A DNA stretch of 64,000 bases, from positions 30,458 through 94,457 of the forward strand of contig NZ_JOFQ01000021.1 of NCBI RefSeq assembly GCF_000718305.1. The letters run 5' to 3'. The translations under genes were made by a program, and so were the position numbers. The DNA comes from Streptomyces niger. GTDB taxonomy: Bacteria > Actinomycetota > Actinomycetes > Streptomycetales > Streptomycetaceae. The notes under the pieces were generated by a model. The model was not told the origin of the DNA. It saw nothing but the letters and a program-made list of their open reading frames with translations, and did no database searches. Every line of letters begins with the position of its first letter. The first letter of the stretch is position 1. Below, in pieces: positions 1-9,267 of the stretch.

Positions 1-1697
<1,697 letters not shown>

Positions 1698-1717
1698 TCA
1701 GCTAAGGTAAGGCTTAG

Positions 1718-1736
1718 TTAGGTGAGCCTTACTAGC
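1718..1736. promoter_or_regulatory. Iron-box-like (DmdR/DtxR family) site upstream of acnA
   Basis: The minus strand reads AGGCTCACCTAA, a perfect right half of the 19-bp iron box (family consensus TTAGGTTAGGCTAACCTAA). The left half is degenerate, and about 14 of 19 positions agree. It lies about 90 bp upstream of the acnA GTG. Control by an iron-dependent DtxR-type repressor is an inference. Confidence 0.45.
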
Positions 1737-1762
1737 GCGGCAGCGGTACGCCTCTCGGCAGA

Positions 1763-1780
1763 TATCTCGATGTCGAGATA
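1763..1780. promoter_or_regulatory. 18-bp palindrome, candidate TamR-type MarR operator of acnA
   Basis: The arms TATCTCGA and TCGAGATA are perfect inverted repeats around TG, about 130 bp upstream of acnA. The MarR-family regulator TamR of S. coelicolor is known to control aconitase and trans-aconitate methyltransferase genes through an 18-bp palindrome. The match to that motif is from memory and not verified. Confidence 0.5.
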
Positions 1781-1869
1781 ACTCTAGTACATCGCTGCCG
1801 TGCGGTCATGCTCTGCCCACCCGATGTCCGCTTCGTTCCGGGTGGTACCGGGACAGCCGCATCTGCCCC

Positions 1870-2814
1870 CTAGGCGACGGCCAGGTCGAGGCGGCGCATC
1901 CGGGCCGGGTCGGCGATGACCTCGTACGCGGTGATCCGGTCGTGCTCGATCGCGAGGGTCAGGACGAGGGCCAGCCGGCCTGCCGGGGCCACGACGATGC
2001 CGGGTGCGCCGTTCACCAGCGCCGGCTCCGCGTCCCGCGCGCGCCGCCCGAAGACGAGCGTCCCCTCCGCCACGGCACGCGCCCCGCGGAGCACCGTCGC
2101 GGCGCCCGGAGGCAGCGCGGCGGGGTCGGCGCGGCGCACGGCGTCGGGGGCGAGCACCGCGAGCAGCGCGTCGAGGTCGCCGCGGCGCGAGGCGGCGAGG
2201 AAGGCCTCGACGACGCGCCGCTGCCGGTCCAGCTCGGGGCGGGGCGTGGCGCTCGTCCCCCGCACCCGGTGGCGCGCCCGGCTCGCGAGCTTCTTCGTGG
2301 CGACCGGCGAGCGGTCCACGAGGGGCGCGATCTCCGCGAACGGCACGGCGAACAGGTCGTGCAGCACGAACGCGACGCGTTCGGCGGGCGCGAGCGTGTC
2401 GAGCACCACGAGCAGGGCGCGGCCGACCGCGTCGGCCAGCACCGCCTCGTCCTCCGGCGTGCCGGGTCCGTCCGTGGTCCCCGACCGCCCGGCCTCGTCG
2501 GGCAGCCCGTCCCCCGCCGGGTCCTCCCGCCGTGCCGTACGGGCCCGCAGCGCGTCCAGGCAGACCCGCGAGAGGACGGTACGCAGCCAGCCGCCGAGGT
2601 TGGCGATCTCCCGCGCGTCGGCGCGGCCGAGCCGCAGCCAGGTCTCCTGCACGGCGTCCTCCGCCTCGGCGAGCGAGCCGAGCATCCGGTACGCCACCGC
2701 GCGCAGCTGCCCCCGGTGCGCCTCGAAGCGCTCCGCCAGCGCGTCGTCCCCGGCCCGGTCCGCCGGCCCGCCGTGCCCGTTCCGGCCGTCCGCCGGCCCG
2801 TCGTGCTCGTCCAT
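1870..2814 (-). CDS. ECF41-family (SigJ-like) RNA polymerase sigma factor
   Basis: Extracytoplasmic-function sigma factor of 314 aa. Region 2 is at about residues 25-95 (AVAYRMLGSLAEAEDAVQETWLR) and region 4 at about 130-190. A C-terminal SnoaL/NTF2-like domain follows (about 200-314) and ends in ADPARMRRLDLA, resembling the conserved C-terminal motif of ECF41 factors. In this family the fused domain, not a separate anti-sigma factor, modulates activity. The ATG at 2814 follows AAAGGTGACC. It is divergent from an Old Yellow Enzyme gene. An ECF41-type promoter lies in front of it, and another lies in front of the AhpD-like gene at 5467, which matches the usual linkage of ECF41 to carboxymuconolactone decarboxylases and oxidoreductases. 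Confidence 0.9.
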   Translation of the reverse strand: MDEHDGPADGRNGHGGPADRAGDDALAERFEAHRGQLRAVAYRMLGSLAEAEDAVQETWLRLGRADAREIANLGGWLRTVLSRVCLDALRARTARREDPAGDGLPDEAGRSGTTDGPGTPEDEAVLADAVGRALLVVLDTLAPAERVAFVLHDLFAVPFAEIAPLVDRSPVATKKLASRARHRVRGTSATPRPELDRQRRVVEAFLAASRRGDLDALLAVLAPDAVRRADPAALPPGAATVLRGARAVAEGTLVFGRRARDAEPALVNGAPGIVVAPAGRLALVLTLAIEHDRITAYEVIADPARMRRLDLAVA

Positions 2815-2850
2815 CGGTCACCTTTCCGTGTCGTGCCCCGTCACTCCTTC

Positions 2851-2877
2851 GACGCGCCCGACACCGCCAAGGTGACA
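2851..2877 (-). promoter_or_regulatory. Candidate ECF41 autoregulatory promoter
   Basis: On the minus strand TGTCACC (2877-2871), a 16-nt spacer and CGTC (2854-2851) precede the sigma gene start at 2814. ECF41 promoters are described as TGTCACA in the -35 region and CGTC in the -10 region. The octamer TGACACGG also occurs three times at 9-bp steps (2873, 2882, 2891), which may be part of the regulation. Confidence 0.55.
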
Positions 2878-2912
2878 CGGCTGACACGGATGACACGGAG
2901 AGGAAGCACCCC

Positions 2913-4073
2913 ATGCCTGCCCTGCCGACGACGGCCCCGGCCACCCCCGTCCAGCCCCTGCTGCGCCCTGTGGCACTGGGCGACCTCCGGCTGCCCAACC
3001 GCGTGGTGATGGCCCCGCTCACCCGCGCCCGTGCCGCTGCCGCCGGGCTCGTGCCGACGGCACTGCACGCGGCCTACTACGCCCAGCGGGCCGGCGCCGG
3101 ACTGATCATCACCGAGGGGACCTGGGTCGACGAGGAGGCGATCGGCTTCGTCCACGTACCCGGCATCCACAGCGACGCCCAGGTGGCCGGGTGGCGGCGC
3201 GTCACCGACCTGGTGCACGCCCTCGGCGGCCGCATCGTGGTCCAGCTCTGGCACACCGGCGCCGCCTCCCACCCCGATCACCACGGCGGGCGGCCGCCCG
3301 CCGGGCCGTCGGCGGTCGACCCGCGCGTCCGGTCCTTCACGCCCGGCGGCTTCAAGGCCACGGTCACGCCCCGGGAGATGACCGCCGCCGACATCGCCGC
3401 GACGGTCACCGCCTTCCGCGCGGCCTCGGCGAACGCCCGGCGCGCGGGGTTCGACGGGGTCGAGATCGGCGCCCTGCCCCCGTTCCTGCTCACGCAGTTC
3501 CTCAACCCGCGGCTGAACCGCCGCACCGACGCGTACGGCGGCGACCGCGTCCGCCGGCGGCGGCTGCTCCTGGAAACCGTGGACGCCGTGTGCGAGCCGT
3601 GGGCCGGCCGGCGCGTCGGCGTGCGGCTGGGTCCCTACCTGGCCTCGGGGGACCGGTTCCCGGTCGACGCGGAGTCGCTCGCCGACCACGAGGCGCTGGT
3701 GGCGGAGCTCGACGCCCGCCCGCTGGCGTATCTGCACCTCCGGGGCCCGGACGTGTCCCCCGCCGGCGCGTCCCCCGATCCCGGGGCGTTCGCGCGGTGG
3801 CGGCGCCGGTTCCGCGGCCCGCTGCTCGTGAACAACGGCTTCGACCGGGAGTCCGGGAACGCCGTCCTCGACGCGGGCCTCGCCGACGCCGTCTCGTACG
3901 GCACCCACTTCGTCGCCAACCCCGACCTGGTCACCCGCTTCGCACTCGGCCAGGGCCTGGCGGCCGGTGACGCCGCCACGTTCTACACCGGCGGCGCGGA
4001 GGGGTACGTGGACTACCCGCTCAGCGGGACCGGGCCGGCCGTCACCAGGGACGCCCCTCCGGCAGCTCGGTGA
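2913..4073 (+). CDS. Old Yellow Enzyme family NADH:flavin oxidoreductase
   Basis: FMN-dependent ene-reductase of 386 aa that probably reduces activated C=C bonds; the substrate is unknown. The OYE signatures are present: LLRPVALGDLRLPNRVVMAPLTR at the start (FMN-binding strand), a QLWHTGAASHP substrate-loop motif, a degenerate form of the usual H-x-x-N active-site region (GVEIGALPPFLLTQFLNP), NRRTDAYGG, and VNNGFDRE (FMN phosphate). The ATG at 2913 follows AGGAAG. The canonical HxAHGYL-type motif is replaced by GALPPFL, so the catalytic pair may be altered. It is divergent from the ECF41 gene and overlaps the convergent DUF4865 gene by 32 bp. Confidence 0.9.
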   Translation: MPALPTTAPATPVQPLLRPVALGDLRLPNRVVMAPLTRARAAAAGLVPTALHAAYYAQRAGAGLIITEGTWVDEEAIGFVHVPGIHSDAQVAGWRRVTDLVHALGGRIVVQLWHTGAASHPDHHGGRPPAGPSAVDPRVRSFTPGGFKATVTPREMTAADIAATVTAFRAASANARRAGFDGVEIGALPPFLLTQFLNPRLNRRTDAYGGDRVRRRRLLLETVDAVCEPWAGRRVGVRLGPYLASGDRFPVDAESLADHEALVAELDARPLAYLHLRGPDVSPAGASPDPGAFARWRRRFRGPLLVNNGFDRESGNAVLDAGLADAVSYGTHFVANPDLVTRFALGQGLAAGDAATFYTGGAEGYVDYPLSGTGPAVTRDAPPAAR

Positions 4074-4659
4074 GGTGCGGTGCCGAGAGGTGGAGGACCT
4101 CGTAGCGGTCGGTGCCGTCGTGCTCGGATGCGGGCACGGGGTCCGTGCCGAGGACGAGGCGGAGCAGCTGCCAGTGGTGGGGGTCGACCGCGAGGGCCGC
4201 GGTGTGGACGGCGGGGTGTCGGGCCAGTTCGCGGAGGGTGGCGGTCTCCTCTGCCAGGAGGCGGCCGAGAGCCAGGCCGTCGGGGTCCGGGCCGAGGCCG
4301 GCCGGGAGCGAGGTGAGGCGGCGGGTGGCGGTGCGCGGGGGCGTCCCGCGCGCCGGGCCCGCCGTGACGGCCGCGCCCGTCCAGTGGCGTACGGCGGGGC
4401 GGCCGAAGTCGCGCACGATGTTCTGGAAGCCGCCCCCGCCCAGGAGGAAATGGCCCATCGCGCCCGTGTCCTGCCAGAGGTAGAAGGGCGCGTACTGGTT
4501 GACCGGCGAGCCGTTCACCCCGCGCTCGCGCACCAGGTACGCCTTGAGGGCCAGCCCGGCGCGGTCGTCGAGCAGGTGGCCGGTGGCCGCCACCCGCTTG
4601 CGGATGGTGCCCATGTCGTGGTCGGCGGGCAGGGTGATCTCGTACTGCGCGGCGTACAT
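4042..4659 (-). CDS. DUF4865 family protein
   Basis: About 205 aa, beginning MYAAQYEITLPADHDM, with the LLDDRAGLALKAYLVRERG segment typical of the DUF4865 family. No biochemical function is known. The family often sits directly behind a TetR regulator, as here. The ATG at 4659 overlaps the TGA of the TetR gene (TGATG), so the two are probably translationally coupled; GTG at 4662 is an alternative start. The 3' end overlaps the OYE gene on the other strand. It may be an antibiotic-monooxygenase-like fold acting on a small molecule, but that is speculative. Confidence 0.8.
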   Translation of the reverse strand: MYAAQYEITLPADHDMGTIRKRVAATGHLLDDRAGLALKAYLVRERGVNGSPVNQYAPFYLWQDTGAMGHFLLGGGGFQNIVRDFGRPAVRHWTGAAVTAGPARGTPPRTATRRLTSLPAGLGPDPDGLALGRLLAEETATLRELARHPAVHTAALAVDPHHWQLLRLVLGTDPVPASEHDGTDRYEVLHLSAPHLTELPEGRPW

Positions 4660-5291
4660 CACCGGCCCCCGGCGGTGGCGTGGCCGGCGATCAGGGCGAG
4701 CACGCCGGTGACGGCCTGGTCGAAGGCGGCCGGCGAACCGGCGGCGCGGGCGAGGACGTAACCGCCCTGCACCACCGCGACCACGCTCGCCGCCGTGGCC
4801 GCCGGGTCCAGCCCCGCGGCCAGCTCGCCCCGTGCAGCCCCCTCGGCCAGCACCTCCGTGAGGCGGCTGCGCAGCCAGTCGAAGGTCTCGTCGACCGGGG
4901 CTCGCAGCGCCGGGTCGGCCATCACGTCCGGGTCCTGGGTGAGCCGCCCCACCGGGCAGCCTTTGAGGGCGTCACGCTCGCGGCGCAGGTACGCCTCGAT
5001 CCGGTCCAGCGCCGTACCGGGCCCGTCCAGCAGCCGCGCCACCTCGGCCCGCATCTCCTCGGCGGTGCGGCGGATGGCCGCCAGCGCGAGGTCCGGCTTA
5101 CCGCTGAAGTGGTGGTACATGCTGCCCTGGCCCGCTTCGGCGCGCTGCAGGATCGCCTTGGGGCTGGTGCCGACGTAGCCGCGCTCCCACAGCAGGGCGC
5201 GGGTGCTCTCGATGAGGCGTTCCGAGGTGCTGCTCGCCGCGCTCGGGCGGCCGTCCGGCGCACCGTCCTGCGGCCTGGTCACTGGGGTCAT
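4659..5291 (-). CDS. TetR/AcrR family transcriptional regulator
   Basis: 210-aa repressor. The N-terminal helix-turn-helix is at about residues 20-65 (STRALLWERGYVGTSPKAIL, then GQGSMYHHFSGKPDLALA), with a TetR_C-type ligand domain behind it. The ATG at 5291 is preferred over upstream starts because the longer reading frame runs through a palindromic operator and the neighbouring gene. It is first in a two-gene operon with the DUF4865 gene, which it probably represses together with itself. Confidence 0.9.
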   Translation of the reverse strand: MTPVTRPQDGAPDGRPSAASSTSERLIESTRALLWERGYVGTSPKAILQRAEAGQGSMYHHFSGKPDLALAAIRRTAEEMRAEVARLLDGPGTALDRIEAYLRRERDALKGCPVGRLTQDPDVMADPALRAPVDETFDWLRSRLTEVLAEGAARGELAAGLDPAATAASVVAVVQGGYVLARAAGSPAAFDQAVTGVLALIAGHATAGGR

Positions 5292-5301
5292 GCGGTCAGC
5301 A

Positions 5302-5317
5302 TACATACCAGTACGTA
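5302..5317. promoter_or_regulatory. Candidate TetR operator
   Basis: TACATAC and GTACGTA flank CA, an inverted repeat with one mismatch, 11 bp upstream of the TetR start. The position suits autoregulation. Confidence 0.55.
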
Positions 5318-5369
5318 CAGGAGCTCGGCACGCCGGTCCCGGAAGGGCGCGAAAAAGGTGGCGCGGCCG

Positions 5370-5397
5370 TGTCACATTCCGCGGGGCGCGATCCGTC
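5370..5397 (+). promoter_or_regulatory. ECF41-type promoter of the AhpD-like gene
   Basis: TGTCACA (5370-5376), a 17-nt spacer and CGTC (5394-5397) match the published ECF41 elements exactly. The promoter lies about 70 bp upstream of the ATG at 5467. The sigma gene at 1870-2814 is the obvious candidate to use it. Confidence 0.65.
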
Positions 5398-5466
5398 AGT
5401 GGGGTGAAGCAGCAAGACGCACCACAAGAAGTACCGGCCGAGCAGGCCCTTACCGAGGAGCACCTC

Positions 5467-5922
5467 ATGCAGGCACGTATGAAGAACCCCGCGGCCCTCT
5501 TTCCCGAGACCGTGCCGGCCGTGCAGCAACTGCTGAAGGCGGCCAGGTCCGGCGGGGTGCCGGAGACGACTCTGGAACTGGTGCACCTGCGGGCGAGCCA
5601 GATCAACGGCTGCAGCTACTGCGTGGTCGGCGGGGCGCAGAGCGCGAAGAAGGCGGGCGAGACCGATGAGCGGCTCATCGCGGTGTCGGCCTGGCGCGAG
5701 GCACCGTTCTTCACCGACGCCGAGCGCGCCGCACTGGCGCTCGCCGAGGCCTCGACCCGGCTCGCCGACCGGTCGGACCCGGTACCGGACGAGATCTGGG
5801 ACGCGGCCGCCGAGCACTTCGACGAGCGGCAGTTGGCGGCGATCATCCTGATGGTCGGCGCGACCAACCTCTTCAACCGGATCAACGTGACGACCCGGCA
5901 GCCGGCGGGCCCGACCTGGTGA
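5467..5922 (+). CDS. Carboxymuconolactone decarboxylase / AhpD-like protein
   Basis: 151-aa all-helical AhpD-fold protein. The redox CxxC is visible in NGCSYCV (Cys49, Cys52), followed by the typical ERAALALAEA and IILMVGATNLFNRI segments. Such proteins act as peroxidatic or thiol-disulfide antioxidants. The ATG at 5467 has GAGGAG upstream. Two features suggest it is a target of the ECF41 factor 3 kb away: the ECF41-type promoter in front of it and the known genomic association of ECF41 with this protein family. It ends 3 bp before the convergent GntR gene. Confidence 0.92.
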   Translation: MQARMKNPAALFPETVPAVQQLLKAARSGGVPETTLELVHLRASQINGCSYCVVGGAQSAKKAGETDERLIAVSAWREAPFFTDAERAALALAEASTRLADRSDPVPDEIWDAAAEHFDERQLAAIILMVGATNLFNRINVTTRQPAGPTW

Positions 5923-5925
5923 CCC

Positions 5926-6297
5926 TCAGCCCGCGCCCAGCGGCCCGTTCAGGCCCGTGCGGACCAGGGTGACGATCTCGTCGTCCGAGAGGCCGAGGGC
6001 GCGGGCCTGGGCGATCAGGCCGGCGGTGGTGTCGGTGAGGCGGGCGAGGGCCGGGGAGGCCGCGCCGGTCACCACCGCGCCGCGGCCGCGCCGCAGTTCG
6101 ATCAGGCCCTCGTCCTTCAGGCGCTGGTAGCCGCGGAGGACGGTGTGGACGTTGACGCCGAGGGAGCCGGCGAGGGTGCGCGCGGCGGGCAGCCGCTCCC
6201 CCGCGCGTACCGAGCCGTCGGCTATCGCGCCGCGTACGGACGCGGCGATCTGGTCGCCCAGGGGCACGGCGGAGGCCGGGTCGATGCGGACGAGCAT
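5926..6297 (-). CDS. GntR family regulator, YtrA subfamily
   Basis: 123-aa regulator with an N-terminal winged helix (DQIAASVRGAIADGSV to VVTGAA, residues 14-80) and a short helical tail of about 40 residues. This is the YtrA arrangement, which lacks a large ligand domain. The ATG at 6297 overlaps the TGA of the DUF1648 gene (TGATG), so the two are coupled. YtrA-type regulators usually repress their own operon with membrane proteins. The long inverted repeat at 7583-7615, at the head of this operon, is the probable operator. Confidence 0.92.
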   Translation of the reverse strand: MLVRIDPASAVPLGDQIAASVRGAIADGSVRAGERLPAARTLAGSLGVNVHTVLRGYQRLKDEGLIELRRGRGAVVTGAASPALARLTDTTAGLIAQARALGLSDDEIVTLVRTGLNGPLGAG

Positions 6298-7520
6298 CAG
6301 GCGGTGCCCTCCGGCTCGGCGTCCGTGCCCTTCGGGCCGATGTCCGTGCCCTTCGGGCCGGTGTCCGTGCCCTTCGGGCCGGCGTCCGCACGGTCGACGA
6401 GGGTGTTCAGCAGGGCCGCGGCGGTGGCCGCGTCCCCGACCGTCACCACGAACTCCTTGCCGCTCACCAGTCGCAGCGACAGCGCCTCGCCGGAGCGGAG
6501 GACGAACCCGCTGCGGCCCGGCCGCATCCGGTAGCCCCAGCCGCCGAACTCCCGCAGCGCGGCGATCTCCCGGCTGTCGGCCTCCCGTATGCGCTCCAGC
6601 GGGATGCGCATACGGGGGTACGGGAGGAGCGGCGGGGTGACGGTCAGGCCACGGCGGTCGGCGGCCACCCGCAGACCGGCGAGCGCGAGGACCAGCAGCG
6701 CACCGACGATCGGCCCCGACGCCGCCGACCAGCCGGCGACCGGGCCCGTGACCAGGCCGGCGGCGAGGAGCACCAGGCCGAGGGCGTACAGCACCGGGGA
6801 GCTGATCGTCCGGGACCAGCCGGCGACCTCGGAGTCGGCCAGGGCGAGACGGGGCGCGTCACCGCCGGAGCCGTCGTCCGGCAGCGGCGTGTCCTTGCCG
6901 GCCAGCAGCCAACCCAGCGCGGCGGCCACCACTCCCGTACCGAAGGCCGCGGCGAGCTGCGACAGCGGGAGCGCGGCGGCCGCGCGGCCGCCGCCGGCCG
7001 CCGCGTTGACGTACAGCGTGGCGACGAACGCGTACGCCACCAGGCCCGCGACTCCGTATCCGACGGTGATGACCGCGCGGGCGGCGCCGAGCGCGGAGCC
7101 GGGCCGCGCCTTCGCCGCGGACGCGGGGCCCTTCGCCGCGAACGCGGGGCGCGCGTCCACGCGCGGTACGCCGTCCGTACGACGCCCCTCCCTCGTGCGC
7201 CGCACCGCGCCCGTACGCCGTCCTGCTGCCGGCAGCAGGACGACGAGCCCGAAAAGGGCACCGAGTACGAGGAGCGTGCCGATCCCGGCGGCCAGGAAGC
7301 CGCCGGCCGAGGAGAAGCCGTCGGCGTGCCCGTCGGCGCGGAAGTGCGTGGCCAGCGTCTCGGGCAGCCGCTCGGCAAGGCGCGCGTACGCCGTTGCGAC
7401 GACGGCGACGGCCACCGGAAAGGGTGCCGCCGCGACGATCACCCGGCGGACGCCCGGTCGCTCGGACGCGTCCGCCTCGCCGCCCCGCTGTCCTGCGGTA
7501 ATGCCCCAGTGTCCGGCCAT
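6297..7520 (-). CDS. DUF1648 domain membrane protein
   Basis: 407-aa integral membrane protein with about seven hydrophobic segments, including two near the N-terminus (VIVAAAPFPVAVAVVATAYA and LAAGIGTLLVLGALFGLVVL). The DUF1648 motif LATHFRADGHADGF lies between them. The C-terminal soluble part is followed by a heptapeptide repeat (GPKGTDx, three copies plus one degenerate). The start at 7520 (MAGHWGITAG) is chosen because the longer open frame runs antisense through the murA-like gene. First gene of an operon with the GntR regulator. Its function is unknown; DUF1648 proteins occur in SdpI-like immunity and signalling contexts. Confidence 0.85.
   Translation of the reverse strand: MAGHWGITAGQRGGEADASERPGVRRVIVAAAPFPVAVAVVATAYARLAERLPETLATHFRADGHADGFSSAGGFLAAGIGTLLVLGALFGLVVLLPAAGRRTGAVRRTREGRRTDGVPRVDARPAFAAKGPASAAKARPGSALGAARAVITVGYGVAGLVAYAFVATLYVNAAAGGGRAAAALPLSQLAAAFGTGVVAAALGWLLAGKDTPLPDDGSGGDAPRLALADSEVAGWSRTISSPVLYALGLVLLAAGLVTGPVAGWSAASGPIVGALLVLALAGLRVAADRRGLTVTPPLLPYPRMRIPLERIREADSREIAALREFGGWGYRMRPGRSGFVLRSGEALSLRLVSGKEFVVTVGDAATAAALLNTLVDRADAGPKGTDTGPKGTDIGPKGTDAEPEGTA
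6321..6383. repeat. 21-bp in-frame tandem repeat, three units
   Basis: Three near-identical 21-bp units each begin GTCCGTGCCCTTCGGGCC on the plus strand. They encode GPKGTDT, GPKGTDI and GPKGTDA at the C-terminus of the DUF1648 protein. It is probably prone to slippage. Confidence 0.85.
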
Positions 7521-7582
7521 CTCCGGGGTCCCCCTCCCGTCCGTCCGCCACCGCCGCGGCGCTCCTGCCCTGCCGCCGTACG

Positions 7583-7615
7583 GCCTATTGTTCGCATAGT
7601 AGTAGAACAATAGGC
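7583..7615. promoter_or_regulatory. Long inverted repeat, candidate GntR/YtrA operator
   Basis: GCCTATTGTTC (7583-7593) and GAACAATAGGC (7605-7615) form a perfect 11-bp inverted repeat with an 11-bp spacer. It lies about 65 bp upstream of the DUF1648 start. Widely spaced dyads are typical of YtrA-type operators. It is also only 40 bp from the murA-like gene and could affect both. Confidence 0.6.
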
Positions 7616-7627
7616 GATTGAACATCC

Positions 7628-7643
7628 ATCTCATATCTGAGAT
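7628..7643. promoter_or_regulatory. 16-bp palindrome before the XRE-MurA gene
   Basis: ATCTCA, TATC and TGAGAT form a perfect 6-bp dyad ending 12 bp before the ATG at 7656. It may be an operator for the helix-turn-helix domain of the protein itself. This is inferred from position only. Confidence 0.4.
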
Positions 7644-7655
7644 ACCGTTTTCCCC

Positions 7656-9185
7656 ATGGCAGACGACTACCTCGTACGCATCGGCAAGCTCATCCGTGAT
7701 GCCCGGCAACACCGGGGCTGGACACAGACGCAGCTGGCAGAGGCGCTCGGCACCAGCCAGAGCGCGGTGAACCGCATCGAGCGCGGCAATCAGAACATCA
7801 GCCTTGAGATGATCGCCCGGATCGGCGAAGCGCTCGACAGTGAAATCGTCTCCCTGGGGTACGCAGGGCCCATGCATCTCCGCGTCGTCGGCGGCCGCCG
7901 GCTCTCCGGCAGCATCGACGTGAAAACGAGCAAGAACGCGTGCGTCGCCCTCCTCTGCGCGACGCTGCTGAACGCCGGCCGCACCACGCTGCGTCGCGTC
8001 GCCCGCATCGAGGAGGTCTACCGCATCCTCGAAGTCCTCGGCTCCATCGGCGTCCGCACCCGCTGGATCAACGACGGCAACGACCTGGAGATCGTGCCGC
8101 CGGCCGAGCTGGACCTGGACGCCATGGACACCGAGGCCGCGCGGCGCACCCGCAGCGTCATCATGTTCCTGGGCCCGCTGCTGCACCGCATGGACCACTT
8201 CAAGATTCCGTACGCGGGCGGCTGCGACCTCGGCACCCGTACGGTCACCCCGCACATGACCGCGCTGCGCCACTTCGGCCTGGAGGTCACCGCCACCGAG
8301 GGCACGTACCACGCGCACGTCGACCGGACCGTGGCCCCCAAGCGCGCGATCGTGCTGACCGAGCGCGGCGACACGGTGACCGAGAACGCGCTGCTCGCCG
8401 CCGCCCGGCACGACGGCGTCACCGTCATCCGCAACGCCTCCTCCAACTACATGGTCCAGGACCTGTGCTTCTTCCTGGAGCAGCTGGGCGTACGGGTCGA
8501 GGGCATCGGCACCACCACCCTCACCGTGCACGGCGTCGCGCAGATCGACCGGGACGTGGACTACGCGCCGTCGGAGGACCCGGTAGAGGCGATGAGCCTG
8601 CTGGCCGCCGCGGTCGTCACCGAGTCCGAGCTGACGATCCGCCGGGTCCCTGTCGAATTCCTGGAGATCGAGCTCGCGGTCCTGGAGGAGATGGGCCTGG
8701 ACCACGAGCGCAGCGCGGAGTACACCGCCGACAACGGCCGCACCCGCCTGATCGACCTGACGGTCCGTCCGTCCAAGCTCAGCGCCCCGATCGACAAGAT
8801 CCACCCGATGCCGTTCCCGGGCCTGAACATCGACAACGTGCCGTTCTTCGCGGCGATCGCGGCCAGCGCCCAGGGCCAGACCCTGATCCACGACTGGGTC
8901 TACGACAACCGCGCGATCTACCTGACGGACCTCAACCGCCTCGGCGCGCAGGTCAAGTTGCTCGACCCGCACCGCGTCCTGGTCGACGGGCCGACCCGCT
9001 GGCGCTCGGCGGAGATGATGTGCCCGCCGGCCCTGCGCCCCGCCGTCGTCGTCCTCCTGGCCATGATGGCCGCCGAGGGCACCTCCGTCCTCCGCAACGT
9101 CTACGTCATCAACCGCGGCTACGAGGACCTCGCCGAGCGCCTGAACTCCCTGGGCGCGCAGATCGAGATCTTCCGCGACATCTGA
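7656..9185 (+). CDS. MurA paralogue (UDP-GlcNAc 1-carboxyvinyltransferase) with N-terminal XRE domain
   Basis: 509-aa fusion. Residues 6-70 form an XRE-type helix-turn-helix (GWTQTQLAEALGTSQSAVNR then IERGNQNISLEMIARI). Residues 75-509 are an EPSP-synthase-like MurA domain. The active-site Lys-Asn is kept at Lys93 (TSKNA), and the catalytic, fosfomycin-reactive Cys is at 190 (AGGCDLG). The MurA reaction transfers enolpyruvate from PEP to UDP-GlcNAc in peptidoglycan synthesis. Streptomyces have a second, plain MurA elsewhere, and such XRE-fused paralogues are known in the genus. Whether the fusion binds DNA is untested. The gene stands alone, with a palindrome just upstream and a strong terminator behind it. 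Confidence 0.93.
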   Translation: MADDYLVRIGKLIRDARQHRGWTQTQLAEALGTSQSAVNRIERGNQNISLEMIARIGEALDSEIVSLGYAGPMHLRVVGGRRLSGSIDVKTSKNACVALLCATLLNAGRTTLRRVARIEEVYRILEVLGSIGVRTRWINDGNDLEIVPPAELDLDAMDTEAARRTRSVIMFLGPLLHRMDHFKIPYAGGCDLGTRTVTPHMTALRHFGLEVTATEGTYHAHVDRTVAPKRAIVLTERGDTVTENALLAAARHDGVTVIRNASSNYMVQDLCFFLEQLGVRVEGIGTTTLTVHGVAQIDRDVDYAPSEDPVEAMSLLAAAVVTESELTIRRVPVEFLEIELAVLEEMGLDHERSAEYTADNGRTRLIDLTVRPSKLSAPIDKIHPMPFPGLNIDNVPFFAAIAASAQGQTLIHDWVYDNRAIYLTDLNRLGAQVKLLDPHRVLVDGPTRWRSAEMMCPPALRPAVVVLLAMMAAEGTSVLRNVYVINRGYEDLAERLNSLGAQIEIFRDI

Positions 9186-9192
9186 CCGGCGC

Positions 9193-9230
9193 GGTCGTGT
9201 GCGGCGCCCTTCGCGGCGCCGCGCACGACC
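9193..9230 (+). terminator. Intrinsic-type terminator after the murA-like gene
   Basis: GGTCGTGTGCGGCGCC, a CTTCGC loop, then GGCGCCGCGCACGACC. The stem is 16 bp with a single mismatch and begins 8 bp after the stop codon. No U-tract, as usual in Streptomyces. Confidence 0.85.
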
Positions 9231-9267
9231 ATCCCGCTCGGCGGGGGATTTGCCCGGCATTAGCGAA

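Noticed and set aside
2004..2912. Upstream extension of the Old Yellow Enzyme frame
   Set aside because: It is antisense to the sigma factor gene and Arg/Pro-rich; the ATG at 2913 has a ribosome-binding site and begins the conserved N-terminus.
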